From: Nicotiana tabacum
Taxonomy: Eukaryota; Streptophyta; Magnoliopsida; Solanales; Solanaceae
Assembly (NCBI RefSeq): GCF_000715075.1
Contig: NC_134102.1
Span: forward strand, 48,617,348-48,681,347
Direction of reading: 5' to 3'
Length of the DNA stretch: 64,000 nucleotides
Shown piece by piece: positions 34,604 through 46,207 of this stretch. The position numbers and the translations under genes were made by a program. The number at the start of each line of letters is the position of its first letter. Position 1 is the stretch's first letter. The notes below the pieces were generated by a model. That model made no database searches. It saw only the letters and a program-made list of their open reading frames with translations, and was not told the origin of the DNA.

Positions 34604-35917
34604 TCACTGCTCCTTCGGACTCTGGGCCTCATCATCACCAGCACTATCATCATCATCATCATCATCCAATAAGAAAGAATACTCCTCGCAGTCATCCTCG
34701 TCCTCAACCGATATCTTCTTATTCGGTTGCCCCATTTGAGATTGCCTTGATGCCTCTCCGTATTTATACCATGAATTTGCCCTTCTTCTTATTTTTCTCT
34801 TTCTTTGATTTGAAGTCTGCCTGAAGATCAATATGTGCCTTGTCTGTATTCCCATATACAGCCTTAAGCATGCTAACAAAAGTTGCTAATATCTCATGCG
34901 ACTTTGCCTATTTTTAATAGAGCTTCCAAGTATGTCTTTACTCCCTCTTAGGTATCATAGTCAGGCATGGGGTGGGAGTGCAAGGGTTCACTAGGAAGCT
35001 GTGATACTAAGTCATGAATGGAGTCAAGATGGAAATTAAGCATCCTAAATGGTCCCTCGGGCTGTGTATCCTGAGAGGACTCTTGTTCGGCAACTATTGT
35101 GATTTTCTTTTTCTTGCTCTTCACTGCACTACCCTCTCCTGTCGCTCTCAATGAATGCAAGGGCTTGTCAGGCGGTATCCAATAATCTGTGTCATGCACA
35201 TTAACATTTGCCCTCTGGCACAACTCTGTGATCAAAGAAGGGAACATCAAACTTGGACCATCTTGTAGCAAGTACGCTTTCAGCTCCTGAATGATGTAAT
35301 GACCGACATTCACAAGAATGCCATCAAGTATGCACACTATCATCAGGACCTAATATATGAAACATCATACACATTCCATAAGGTGCAACTCTACTACAAA
35401 TGATGCACATCTACATCTTAGCCTCAGTTGTGAAATCAACAGATCTTATTCCCTTCCTCTTCTTGGCCCACCTCATGTTCTTGCCTACGGGGAAAAGCTT
35501 AGACACTAGACAACCTCCATTTGACATGTATATTTTTCCCACATTGGCTTGAGAGGATAGCTTGGAAGCCCATAGAAATCATTTATCTGCTACAGTCCAA
35601 ATCTCTCTGTCTAGCCCCTTATGGTAAGTTTTGGGTTGTCGAAGTTTGTACTCTTAAAGTTGGCGTAAAACTTTCTAACCCATTCCTCATTAGCGTCGCA
35701 TGGAGTGGGCATGAAGAATGTCCAACATGTTGTCTCTAGATTGTCAAAAAAATCTGGAAGTAGCTTGGCCAATATATCCTTGAAAATCCCCTTTTCAAGT
35801 AGGACATTCATTGTAAGAAGGTTATCATGGTACCTGCAATGAAAATCAGTGGACATGAATCTAATAGGGTCACATTGCTCGTCCACAGCCTCTTCCTGAA
35901 TTTCATGGCCATGTGCC
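34604..35917 (-). pseudogene. Putative plant transposon protein (Transposase_32/PF20167-like), truncated
   Basis: The visible N-terminal part (35917-35611) reads FFDNLETTCWTFFMPTPCDA followed by VRKFYANF, matching the conserved opening of a plant-specific family named putative plant transposon protein. After a gap of stops (35340-35610), the part at 35343-34948 has a GHYIIQEL block and FPSLITELCQRANV, also typical, then a Lys-rich stretch. The last part (34879-34604) is basic then very acidic, with an Asp run encoded by an ATC microsatellite. Its function is unknown. It is cut at 35917 by the end of element E. The family name is from memory. Confidence 0.62.
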
Positions 35918-37326
35918 TGACGAGCTCGAAACACACTTAAATTATGCTCGCTAATCAAAAATATAGTATAGTATAATATCATATCCACAGGGATTGGCTT
36001 TAAACAGTATTCTCGTAGTTTCTAGATTAATTGCTATCCAAGATGATCAACAATTGAGATTTAGATGATTTTTAACTAAAATTAACTAAGAGTCTAAAGC
36101 TATTGACTAATGACAATCGAAACAAGGAATAAACAAAGAAAGTTATAAGTGGGAGAATATAGGGTTTTGATAGGATAGGTGCAAGATAATTATTTGGGAT
36201 CTAACTCTAGATAATTCACTTCTAGTGTTCAAGTGAGTCTATCGAATTCACTCAGTTGTTAGTTCAAACTTTCAGCAAAAACTCCTCTCTCAATTAAGTT
36301 TTTTCTCATAAGATGAACCAATTTAAGAACGTGAAGATATGCAAGAATGCATAGTGGATTGGTATTTAGGAGAACCTCTCTCAATTATCCTCCTAACAAG
36401 GTTTAATCAATGATTCAACTAGCCTCTTTCGATTACTAAGAAGAATTAATGAACTCAACCAATAATATAATGCAAAGATATCACAAGTTATGCCTCTCTC
36501 GATTACATGAACTAGTGAATATAAATGCAACATTTAAATCATCCAAAAAAGCTTCAATACATAAAACTAGAGTTATAATCCACAAACAATCATCAATACA
36601 CCAAATCCATCAAACCCTAAAGAGAACTACTCCATAGATATGGAGAAATTCATCACAAATAAAATTAAATTATAGAAAAACATAAATTCAATCCAAACTC
36701 GGGTCTTGAGTGAGGAAGGAATGATGAATACCATGTGCTTTTGCTCCTCCAACTCCTCCTTTGCTTCCTTCGGTCTAAAGTATGTCAAAAGTCCAGAAAA
36801 TAACGTTTTCCATATATTTATACCAAGTAGGGTCGGGCCTAAACGAAATCACCCTTTCCTAGCCGAAATAGGAAAACATGAAAACATATTGCTTTTCTTG
36901 CATCGCATTGTGCGTAGCAGGGTGCGTAGCATTAGTGCTTTTACTTGTCAGACCACATAAACCCAGCCTCTAAACTTTGTCAATTCCTGACACAAATTAC
37001 ACTGCTGCGTCGCACAGTGCGTCGCCCAGTGTGTCACACTAGTGCATTTCTTCAGTTGTTGCTTCTTCCTTGATTTTTGACGTCCATACGTGATCCTCGA
37101 CCCCCCAATACGATCCCGGCTTAATCCTTTGGGCTTTTACTCAGACTTCAAAGCTCCAAATAGCACGAATTAGCTCCACAACATCTACATAGCTCGGAAT
37201 CACTCCTACAAGGCATAAAACACACAATACATGCAAAACACTACCAATTAAAGATCAAACACAAATGAAGTTCAGTGAATTAGAGTGCAATAAGCGAGTA
37301 AAACACGTAATTATAGCCTACCATCA
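35918..37326 (-). repeat. 3' LTR of element E
   Basis: 1409 bp with intact TG (37326) and CA (35918) on the minus strand, preceded by AAGTGTGGGGTGT, the purine tract. A GC motif cluster at 36895-37045 precedes the TATA box at 36822-36815. To the left lies the interrupted transposon-protein gene. Confidence 0.85.
36815..36822 (-). promoter_or_regulatory. Likely TATA box in LTR of element E
   Basis: TATAAATA on the minus strand within GGTATAAATATATGG, at the same LTR position as in X1. Confidence 0.55.
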
Positions 37327-38948
37327 ACACCCCACACTTAAACCATTGCTCGTCCTCGAGAAATCAAACTACACTTTATATAACACGACCTTTTTAAAAA
37401 ACTCTCATAACTCATCATACCAAGAATAATTAAAACAGATTAAACACAATACCATAACATCCTCGCCTCAAGATTTGACTCACAAGCACCACACAGTATT
37501 TATAACCTGCTCACTTACTCTAACATAGAGGTCAAGCATTACCTTTCCTTTATGAATCAAGTGCCCTCACACAACAATAGAGAGTTATTCCACACACAAT
37601 AGACATTAAGAATAATTAGGAACTCAAGATAGAAAGAATTCACTCACTCTCAGAAGCAACATTCACATGCCACAAAATACGTACCATAGGCTTGCCCGTA
37701 ATGTATTACTCTACCAATTGAGCTCATCCATTCAAGGATCAAGTTGGACTCTATTTGATTGTAATGTAGGCTGCGGGACAGGTAGGATACATTTAGATAT
37801 AAGAGTGACTACACCTCCCTAAGCACTTTAATACATACATTTCATTGTTCAAAACCCCACACTTATGTCAAACCAAAAATCCACCTTCACATCAATATAT
37901 ATTAACTCCCTACTTCTTTAAGAACAATTATATCAAGAGTCACCACTATCAAAGAATATTTTTCACAACAATACAATATTTTTTCTTTTCTCTTTCAATT
38001 CAAGTGGCTCTTACTTTTTCAAAATAATGCACCTTCTTCCTATTTCAATAGTTCCACTCAAAAGCCAAACCAACACCCTACACATTAACTTTTACAAACT
38101 TCATAACAAATTCAAGTGCTCACGAGAGGTAAAAGGTTCAAATAGATGGTCAATTCAAACAAATGGGTAAGGCTTGTAATGTGGTTGCCAAAGAAATAAG
38201 ATTACCGGCTCAAAGGGGTTAACTAAGATATATAACAATTAGGTGGGTAAAAGCTTATAACTGGCTCAACAAAGAAATATCTATATCACTTCCAAGACTG
38301 AATAAACTACTATTTTGCTTTGCAACACACAAGGCAAGTTCTAGACATCAAATGCAATGCACAGAATAACACAAAACCTCGCACACACATGGCACATAAC
38401 TCACTTAGGATTGGACTATCAAGACACTCTAGTCAAAGCAGTTAAGCAAAGCTAAGATCATACAATTTACAGTACTTATACAAGAGTGAAAAACTAAGCC
38501 TAAGTATCACAGCTAAAGAACTTACTATTCTCAAGGCATAATAAAGTTAAGAGATATTGCCTTCAATTCAAATCATAGCACAAGGTTTCCTACTATTCTA
38601 CAAAACAAAAAATAACTACGCCCGGTCCAAACAAAACCCTTGGAAAAGAACCACGGCACAAAGAAAAACCAAGGGGGACATATTACACAACCTACAAAAG
38701 AAAATCTTTTTGTTTTTATCCTTCGACTTAAATCCCTCAAGAAACCTGTCAATGATATCCATTGTCGGGAAAAATCGATTATTTTTTCAATTTTTATGTT
38801 TTGTTTCAATTTTCCAACTACTACAACTAACAAAACTAACACATATACATACAACATATAATTATCCCCCACCCCACACTTTAGGCTGTGGCATGTCCCC
38901 ATGACACATAATTAAAAAGCATAAGGTAAAGGAAAGTTTCCTGAATAT
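37327..38948 (-). other. Non-coding 3' region of element E
   Basis: Homologous over its length to 17030-18678 of X1 in inverted orientation. It contains the shared block at 38168-38222 (TTGAGCC...ACCACATTACAA on the minus strand). The purine tract next to the LTR lies at 37327-37338. The ORFs in this stretch are short and unlike any family I know. Confidence 0.65.
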
Positions 38949-39780
38949 CTAGTCGGGGTCTAAGTCGAAGTCGGGCTCCATTCTTCACGCCCGAACGAAT
39001 GCACACATCCATGCGGACAACTTCTTCTCGGCCTTCTTGGGATACACCCCACACTTATCTTTCTCACTCACTGCAGCCTTCTCTTTCGAGCCCTTCACTT
39101 TCCACTCAATACTTGCAACTGGTTTTCCTTTTTGCACCCCCTTTTCTACATCCATCTTGAAAATCATAATCTCCTCACCCACTCTAAGCATGAGTTTTCT
39201 CTCATGTATATCTAATATCGCTCTGCCCCTCTCTAAGAATGGTCTTTCTAGGATGAGGGGGATTTCTTTGTTCTCCTCCATATTCACCACTATAAAGTCT
39301 ACATGAAATACGAACTTATCCACCCGAACTACCACATCTTCCTCTATCCCCTCAGGTATTAAAGTCGTTTGGTCTACCAACTGCAAAGATATTGGTGCAG
39401 CCCTTATCTCTCTGATCTCCTTCTCTAGTTTCCTATAAATAGATAGAGGCATTAAATTAATTGAGGCACCAGAATCACATAAAGATTTATCAAAATTTAT
39501 AGAGCCTAAAGAGAAAGGTATAGTAAAACTCCCAGGACCTTCACACTTTTGTGGGAGTTTATTTTGCAATATCGCGCTGCAATGATCTGTGAGCTTGACC
39601 ACTGAGGTCTCCTCTATCTTCCTCTTCTTTGTAAGGATCTTCTTCATAAATTTGGCATAAGCAGGCATTTGTGAGAGAACTTCTGTAAATAGTAAGTTTA
39701 CATGAACTTGTTTCAGCACATCCAGAAATCTCGCAAACTACTTGTCCAGCTTTTCTCTACATAGGTTTTGAGGGAAAGGT
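38949..39780 (-). pseudogene. Aspartic protease of element E
   Basis: The active-site block reads SLCDSGASINLMPLS, with the catalytic DSG kept, and is preceded by the GPGSFTIPFSLG block. The C-terminal basic region ends MEPDFDLDPD and a TAG at 38951-38949. An in-frame TGA at 38987-38985 (probably from CGA) lies 12 codons earlier. Protease cuts gag; without RT it would serve only particle maturation. In X1 the homologous ORF ends at the same residue. Confidence 0.8.
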
Positions 39781-41104
39781 AGAGCATGCATATGCTCACT
39801 CTCATCACGTTCCTACCTTCTCGAAGTTACTTCCTTCTTCTTTTTCTTCTCAGTTTTCATCGGGCCCTTATTATTTTTATCAACATTATTCTTCAGTTGC
39901 TCCCCACTTTCTTTTTCAAGTATCACCTCTTTTTGGATAGGGGTAGGATCTTTCAACACTTTTCCACTTCTCAGAGTTACAACATTCACTGTTTCTTTGG
40001 GATTCTTTTCTGTATCAGTGGGGAGAGTACCCGAAACCCTCTCAGATAATATTGTTGCAATCTATCCCACTTGACTCTCTAGGTTTCGCAAACCAGTGCC
40101 TAATTCTTTGATAGCTGCTTCATGAGCGTCCAACCTCTCATCTGTCTTGATAATGAAAGCCTTCATTAGATCCTCTAGACCAGGCTGAATGAGCTGTTGA
40201 GGTTGAAATTGCTTCCTTTGCTGATTTTGGTATGCTAGAGCTCCTTGTCCCTGTGGTCAAGAGTTATTTTACTGCCAAGCATTCGCAGTACCTCCATGTG
40301 AACTCTATGAAAAACCGGGGTGCCTCTGACCCATTGCATTGAAATTGTAATTTCCCACATCATTTACTTCCTCAGTTGAGGCTTGACACTCATGAGTGGG
40401 GTGTCCTCTTCCACATATATCACAAGCTGCGTGAGGCTCACTTTGTATCGAGGCTAAGGTCAGCTTCCTTATCTCTTTTGCCATCCATCAAGTTGTACCT
40501 GCACAGATGTGTTAGCATCAACCTGGTAAACACCAGTTGATCTTCTTCTTTCCGCACTCTCAGAGGGCCATTGATTTGCATCTTCAGATAACTCATCAAG
40601 AATTGTAACTATCTCCTCTGGAGTTTTCTTCATCAATTGACCTCCAGCTGCATTACTCAATGTTATACGCAATGTCGGTGTCAATCCATCCCAAAAGTCC
40701 TGGAGTTGCATCCAGAGTTCAATTCCTCTATGTTGACACTTTCGAACAATCTCCTTAAACTTCTCCCATGCTTCAAAAACAGTTTCAGTATCTTTCTAGC
40801 AGAAGTTATGGATTTCACTTCTAAACTTGCCCGTTTTAGCTAAGGAGAAATATTTATCAAGGAATTTCCTGGTCATCTCTTCCCATGTTTTAATCAAACC
40901 TGTGGGTAAGCTTCGAAGCCACTGCTTTGCATCATCTTTGAGCGAAAAGGGGAATACCCTTAAGTACATATCTTGTGACACACCATTGTATTGAAAGGTG
41001 TTCATAATCTCCTCGAAGTCCATTAGATGTGTGTTTGGATCTTCGGTTGGCTTCCTTCTGAAGACACAACAATTCTGAAGGGTTTGAAGCAACCCTTGCT
41101 TCAA
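39781..41104 (-). pseudogene. Gag of element E
   Basis: The core (41104-40796) reads LQTLQNCCVFRRKPTEDPN, YLRVFPFSLKDDAKQWL and FLDKYF, the Retrotrans_gag signature. It continues at 40711-40469 with FWDGLTPTLR. A zinc-knuckle-like [13 protein letters not shown] lies near 40400. A Lys/Glu-rich spacer leads to protease. Several stops and frame changes interrupt it. The first residues of gag are missing at the 41105 boundary. Confidence 0.78.
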
Positions 41105-41938
41105 CTACTTTTCAATAAACCTCCTTGGGTTTTCTTTATGCCATGGTTCTTTCCCGAGGAGTATTTTCTTTTGAACGGTGGCTTTTCTCGATGATGGATA
41201 GCATGACAACGTTCTTAAGGGAATTAGTCTTTTGTAGTGAAAACTTTTGGATTGTTTGGTACTAATAAAATTAGTCTTTTGCAGGTGATTTTGTAAATTA
41301 AGAATACCCCTCCAAAATATTTTGTGTTTAAAAGTAAAAAAGCAAGTTGCATGGGAAAGAACAGTTTTTGTGATAACATTTTGGCTCATTTTGTGACTCT
41401 TGACCACTAGTTGGCACGATATTGTTCTAATTATTCTTGTTAAGAAGTGAAATTGATCCGTCTTGACTAGTTCATGTGCCATGTGAGCTAGTTTTTGTTG
41501 AAAACAATTCTTCTGCATACCTTTATCTTCTAGAACTTCCCCAGTTGGTCTTTCAATGCTAATCTTAGTTGTATTTGGTTGGAGGGATGACCTTAGGAAT
41601 TCTTTGTGATCATTTAAAAAGCCTTGTTAGCCTTTCGAGCCTTCCATTGCATAAATGTTATCACTAGTTAAACCAATTTGAGCCTGTAACATTTTTCTTT
41701 AGATACCACATTACAAACATTTACCTCTTTTGTGAAATATTTCTCTCTTTTGAACTCGTCCCTCCTTAAATGTTTAGAAGGAGGCTAAAACCCTAAGTTG
41801 GGGGTGTTGGTGTCAATTAGGAAATGGTGAAGAAGCATATCGTGATGTGGGTTGCGAAACTATTTGACTATTCACGTTCATGATGTGGTCTTGTTTAGGC
41901 ATTTGTGGTGTTATTTGAGCCAGATGGCTCTTGAGAAG
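41105..41938 (+). other. 3' region of a family Y Athila-like element
   Basis: Non-coding. It contains the block shared with family X (41668-41727). A purine-rich AGTTGGGGGTG at 41804-41814 looks like a polypurine tract, but it is separated from the LTR start by about 125 bp. The last 95 bases match 27384-27478. The internal coding part of this element is absent. Confidence 0.55.
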
Positions 41939-43348
41939 TGATAAGTGGTGATTTTACAACTTATTCTAGTCACTTTGCTTCAGTTTTTGCATCCTTTAAC
42001 TATAATATACATTGCTATTAATTCAGGTACAACGAGTCATGAAGATAATTGAAATCAATTGAAGATGAATTGAGAAAAAAGAGTTGAAGAAGTGAAAATG
42101 CATTTAATGGAATCACATCTGCGCAATAATGATCACATCTGCGGACTTGCTTATGCAAGAATGTGTATGCATCTGCGGGAAGGCAGTTGTTCTGCTGAGA
42201 TCACATCTGTGAATATTGCATCATGTTTGCCTTATCACTTCTGTGGTGGAAGTCCGCACCTGCGATGAGATTTTCGCTTCTGCGGAGTGCTAATTTCCCA
42301 CCAGACTTCGCACATGCGAGCAGAATTCTGCATCTGTGGAGTCTCACCTACGAGGATTCTTCTGCAGGTGTGGCTAACGGATTTCAAATCTGGAAAGACT
42401 TGACTTTTCATATTTTCTTGATCCAAACCCTTAAATACAACAACCTAGCTCATCTTGCGCAGAACCTTTGGCATTTTTGGGAGAAAATACAAGCTTTGGA
42501 GCTAGGGTTCTTGCACCACACTTGGAGATTGAAGATTTAAAGATTTGAATGAGAAATTTCTTACTCTTTTACTCATTTTTCAATTCCTTGTTATGTAATA
42601 AATATCTAAGTGTGTAGTATTTATTCCAATACTTGAAACTTGTTTGTGAAAATATTCATTGTGAAAGTTTAGATTAAATCTCTTGTTATGCTTATGTATC
42701 GAATGATTTTTATTTATTTTGAAGTAAGTTAAATGCTTCTTTAATTATTCTTATTCTTTAATGTTTTCAAAGGGATTAGCTAACCCTAAGACTCGCCCAT
42801 TAACTCTGAATTAATCTTGAAAAAGGAAAACTCAGGGTTGAGAAAGATTAATTAACAAGAACTTGAGGCGTTAATCCTCACTTTATAGATTCTACCAAGG
42901 GACAAGATTAAACTACTTATAGCCACATTCGGGTGTACTTAATTCTCTTAATTATTTTAGGAAAAATTCAATTCGGAAGTCTTGTTAGTCTTTGGAAGAA
43001 GATAATATTGAATTATTATTCGAAGCTAATTAACATAAACTCACTCATATTTGTAAAATCGTGAAATAAATTGGATCGTTACTTGAGTGTAATTCCATTT
43101 TTATCCATTCTTGTAGCCATAGATCATTTTACTTGCTTTCTAAGTTAGTTTACATTCTCACATTTAGATATAATATTTTCTCAAAACCCTTGTTAGTGTT
43201 TGGCTTATCATAAAACGCGATAAATCTCTTAATCGCCTAATTGCCTACATATTATTCCCCCTGGGATTCGACATCGACTCACAGTTGGGTAAATTATATT
43301 GCATGTAGCCGTATACACTTACTCTTTGATGAGTGGATTTGGACGTCA
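41939..43348 (+). repeat. Full-length family Y LTR
   Basis: 1410 bp from TGATAAGTGGTG to GATTTGGACGTCA. It holds a cluster of ACATCTGCGG-like motifs at 42115-42370, followed by CTTAAATACAACA (42429), a possible TATA box. The CCCCCTGGGATTCGACATCG block near 43260 is common at the end of Athila-type LTRs. No PBS follows, so it is a 3' or solo LTR. Confidence 0.72.
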
Positions 43349-44290
43349 TTAAGAAGTTGATTTGGTTATTGTACCTTAGTCGTTCTTGTCCTTTCTTATA
43401 ACACATGATGTTATCCGTCTCATTATGGTTATGTTTTATGCACCTTAACGTGCTTGTTGTTGATACACATGTGTTTGGTGAGTATGGGCATTATGGTTCT
43501 ACGATTATCCCCATGTGGACTGATAAGTTTGGATTGGTTGCACACCGTGATGGAGTTGTGGGGGATACCCTCCTTGTGTTTATTTCGTATATTTTGTTTT
43601 CCCTTTGTGGGATAAGTTTATGGCATTATTCTTTTGTTGTTATATCTGTTAAGCTTGTTGGATAGCTCTTCTATTGTGTTCTCTTTCTACTATTGGTCAT
43701 ATTCGAGATGTTTCTTGTTTGGCGCACGGATCGCGTTGTATGAGGTTCTAGCATGCATTGATGTGGCATGTCGGACGAGCATCTTATACTGGGTGAGATG
43801 AGGTTATCGGACCTATAATTGATGTAAATGGATTTAGATAAGGCATGTTTGGGAGAAGAATGTCATTAGGCAGCTCAAAACTTGGCACTAGTTCTTGTCG
43901 GGCGAGAGAACTCCCTGACTTGTTGTTTTGATGGATGCTTATGAGTTTCTTAATGTTTTTTTAATCATTAGTGGTGTTTTGAAGGTTTGTTCCAAGGTTT
44001 TATTGGATATGAGGCATAATACCAGCATCAGATTTGGTAATGTATAGTTGTTGTAGCAAAAGATATTGCTATGGGTATATGAGTTATGGGGTACACCGTG
44101 TAGTTACATCTTGGGAGTCAGTTATGACTTGAAGCAGCTTGTGGGGATTGATACAGTGTATGTGTACAAGAATCGGATCTTAAAGAGAGTTTTGGATGAT
44201 GAAATTTGGCTCTAAGGCTTATGGATTAAGGTTGAAAGAAGAATCTTCAGTCAAGATTGTATTAATGGGTTTACATGGATTGAGGTGGCA
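43349..44290. other. Unrecognised, non-coding stretch
   Basis: The longest ORF (43405-43665, 86 codons) has no motif that I know. The stretch has the GT-rich look of other decayed chromovirus internal regions, but no block can be aligned by eye. It ends where LTR fragment H begins. Confidence 0.3.
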
Positions 44291-46207
44291 TGGTATCACA
44301 ACCTAAAATCTCAAACCACAGAGTTGTGATAAAGCCTAACACCACTTGCTTGTCAAGCCAACATATAACAATAAATAAGAAATAAAAGAAACTAATGGTT
44401 AACAACATTTTGAGTCATAGAATAAAGATAACTTCGAAACATACAATATGAGTCTAAAATCCGATATTGACGGTCAAACATCCCAAGATGTGGAGTCACG
44501 AGTACATGAGCTACAAGAATTTACTAAATACATTGTTTGAAAGAAATAAAATATTGTCTGGTAAGAAAAGAAACAGTACATAAGAAATAGGAAGATGACT
44601 CTAAGGCCTATGAACGGTATAAAACTCTACCTTGAGTCGCCTCTGTGGTATCCGCTAAGTACCTCTTGGGAATCCGTTGGTATCAATATCTGAATCTGCA
44701 CAAGAAGTGAAAAAGTGTAGTATGAGTACAACCGACCGAATGTACTTTATAAGTATCGAGCCTAACTTCGACGAGGTAGTGACAAGGCAAAGGCAAGACA
44801 CCTACATATAAGCTTGTACAGTTAAGTGACAAGAATAATGAGCAATAATGAGGCAAGGTAACAAGAAATAGCAAGTAAGATGACAAGATATATAACTTGT
44901 GAAAGAGATAACACGTATAAAAGCAAAAAGATATATAATGAGAAAATAAAGAAAGATACGACCAAAGTAACCACAATTTATGCTTCCACAAGCAACTCCA
45001 AACAAGCCCTTCAAATAACTGCGAAGAAACATAGCCAAGTCCTACGTTCGCATAGTAAAAGCACATAACATAAGGTAACATAGTAATAGCACTGAAACAC
45101 CCTTTGTGCATGCTCACTCTTTCTCACAAGCACGGAAACACCTATCGTGCAATATCTCTCACCTCACAATGCGGAAGCACCCGTCGTGCAATATCTCTCA
45201 ACCTCACGACACAAAAACACCAGTCGTGTAATATCACTCTTCCTCACAGCACGAACACACTCATTGTGCAAAGCACTCTCCCTTACCACAACATATAGAA
45301 TCAATACCAAACAAGATGAGGAAAACAACAACAATGTCAACAATAAAATGGTTAAGTTTTACGTATCACAAGATAATATCCCCCACTTTTGCAACATTAG
45401 CCAACAAACATTTCAAGAATTTCCAATTCCCAAATATTCCAACACATTTCCAACATGGTATCCATCATAAGTAACATCAAAGGAGCTTTCACGATCAATT
45501 TAAAGCAAATAAGACACGATGCGTAAAAACAACATGGTATAGATAATGCTAGTTTTACCCGCATGTGTAACCCATGGCAAACGCACATATACTCGTCACC
45601 TCATACATGTGCTACCACCAACACATATAACACATAGCAATTAGACATAATTACATCTTAATTTCCTCAAAATCAAGGTTAACCAATACACTTACCTCTC
45701 TCTCTCCGGCACAAAACAACCCTCTAAAATATCCTTTCCTTTAGCAACCACCTCTGATCGGTACAAATCTATCCAAAAATAACTCAATAACATCACACAA
45801 TGCTATAGGAATCAATTCCAAATGATAACGTCCAATCTTTACCCAATTTTAAAAAAGTCAATAAAAGTCAACCCCGAGCCAACACGGTCAAACCCCGTGT
45901 CAAGAGGTAGATCCCAACTACCCATAATCCACGAGTCCAAATATGTGAGTAGATTCCAAAATTGAGTCCAAATCGACTCATAAATCCCCCAAGTTTTATT
46001 TTCTAGAATTGGGGGGAAAATCACTAAACTTTCCCTCAAAAGTTCATGTTTTGAGTGTTAATAATCCATGTAGATTCTTGAAATAATAATAGAAATATTT
46101 AGAAATCACTTACCCCAAAGCCTTATGTGAAAATCCTCTTCAAAAATCACCCCTCTCCAAGTCTAGGGTTCAAAATAGGAGATAATGGATCTAAGTCTCA
46201 AAATCAT
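44291..46207 (-). repeat. LTR fragment H of a chromovirus, cut by element A
   Basis: The left end reads TGGTATCACAACCTAAAATC, a worn 3' LTR end. The minus strand contains AGTACATTCGGTCGGTTGTA then CTCATACTACAC (near 44720-44755), also seen in LTR A at 48837-48875, which fixes the orientation. Imperfect repeats with TCGTGCAATATCTCTC lie at 45090-45270. The right (5') end is replaced at 46208 by the start of element A. ORFs here are chance. Confidence 0.65.
45090..45270. repeat. Imperfect tandem repeats, about 38-40 bp, in LTR H
   Basis: Four to five units of the form ACCACGGAAACACC, then TCGTGCAATATCTCTC. They are diverged, but the CGTGCAATATC(T/A)CTC core recurs at 45147, 45188 and 45226. 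Confidence 0.6.

Larger units (their letters stand above)
35918..41104 (-). mobile_element. Athila-like element E (X family), gag-protease only, 5' truncated
   Basis: On the minus strand: gag (from 41104), protease (to 38949), a 1.6-kb non-coding 3' region, purine tract and 3' LTR (37326-35918). No RT, RNase H or integrase lies between protease and LTR. The 5' part (start of gag, leader, 5' LTR) is missing because the sequence changes near 41105. Its 3' half is the mirror image of X1. Confidence 0.78.

Noticed and set aside
34637..34672. Asp run as a functional acidic domain
   Set aside because: Encoded by an ATC trinucleotide microsatellite near the end of a broken gene; the length is likely slippage.
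43405..43665. 86-residue plus-strand ORF as a small membrane protein gene
   Set aside because: Hydrophobic by composition only, no conserved motif, and embedded in decayed repeat sequence.
44683..45117. 144-residue hydrophobic minus-strand ORF that could be a membrane protein
   Set aside because: It lies inside LTR H across its hairpin and repeats. The Leu/Phe/Tyr richness reflects AT-rich codons, and no family features are visible.
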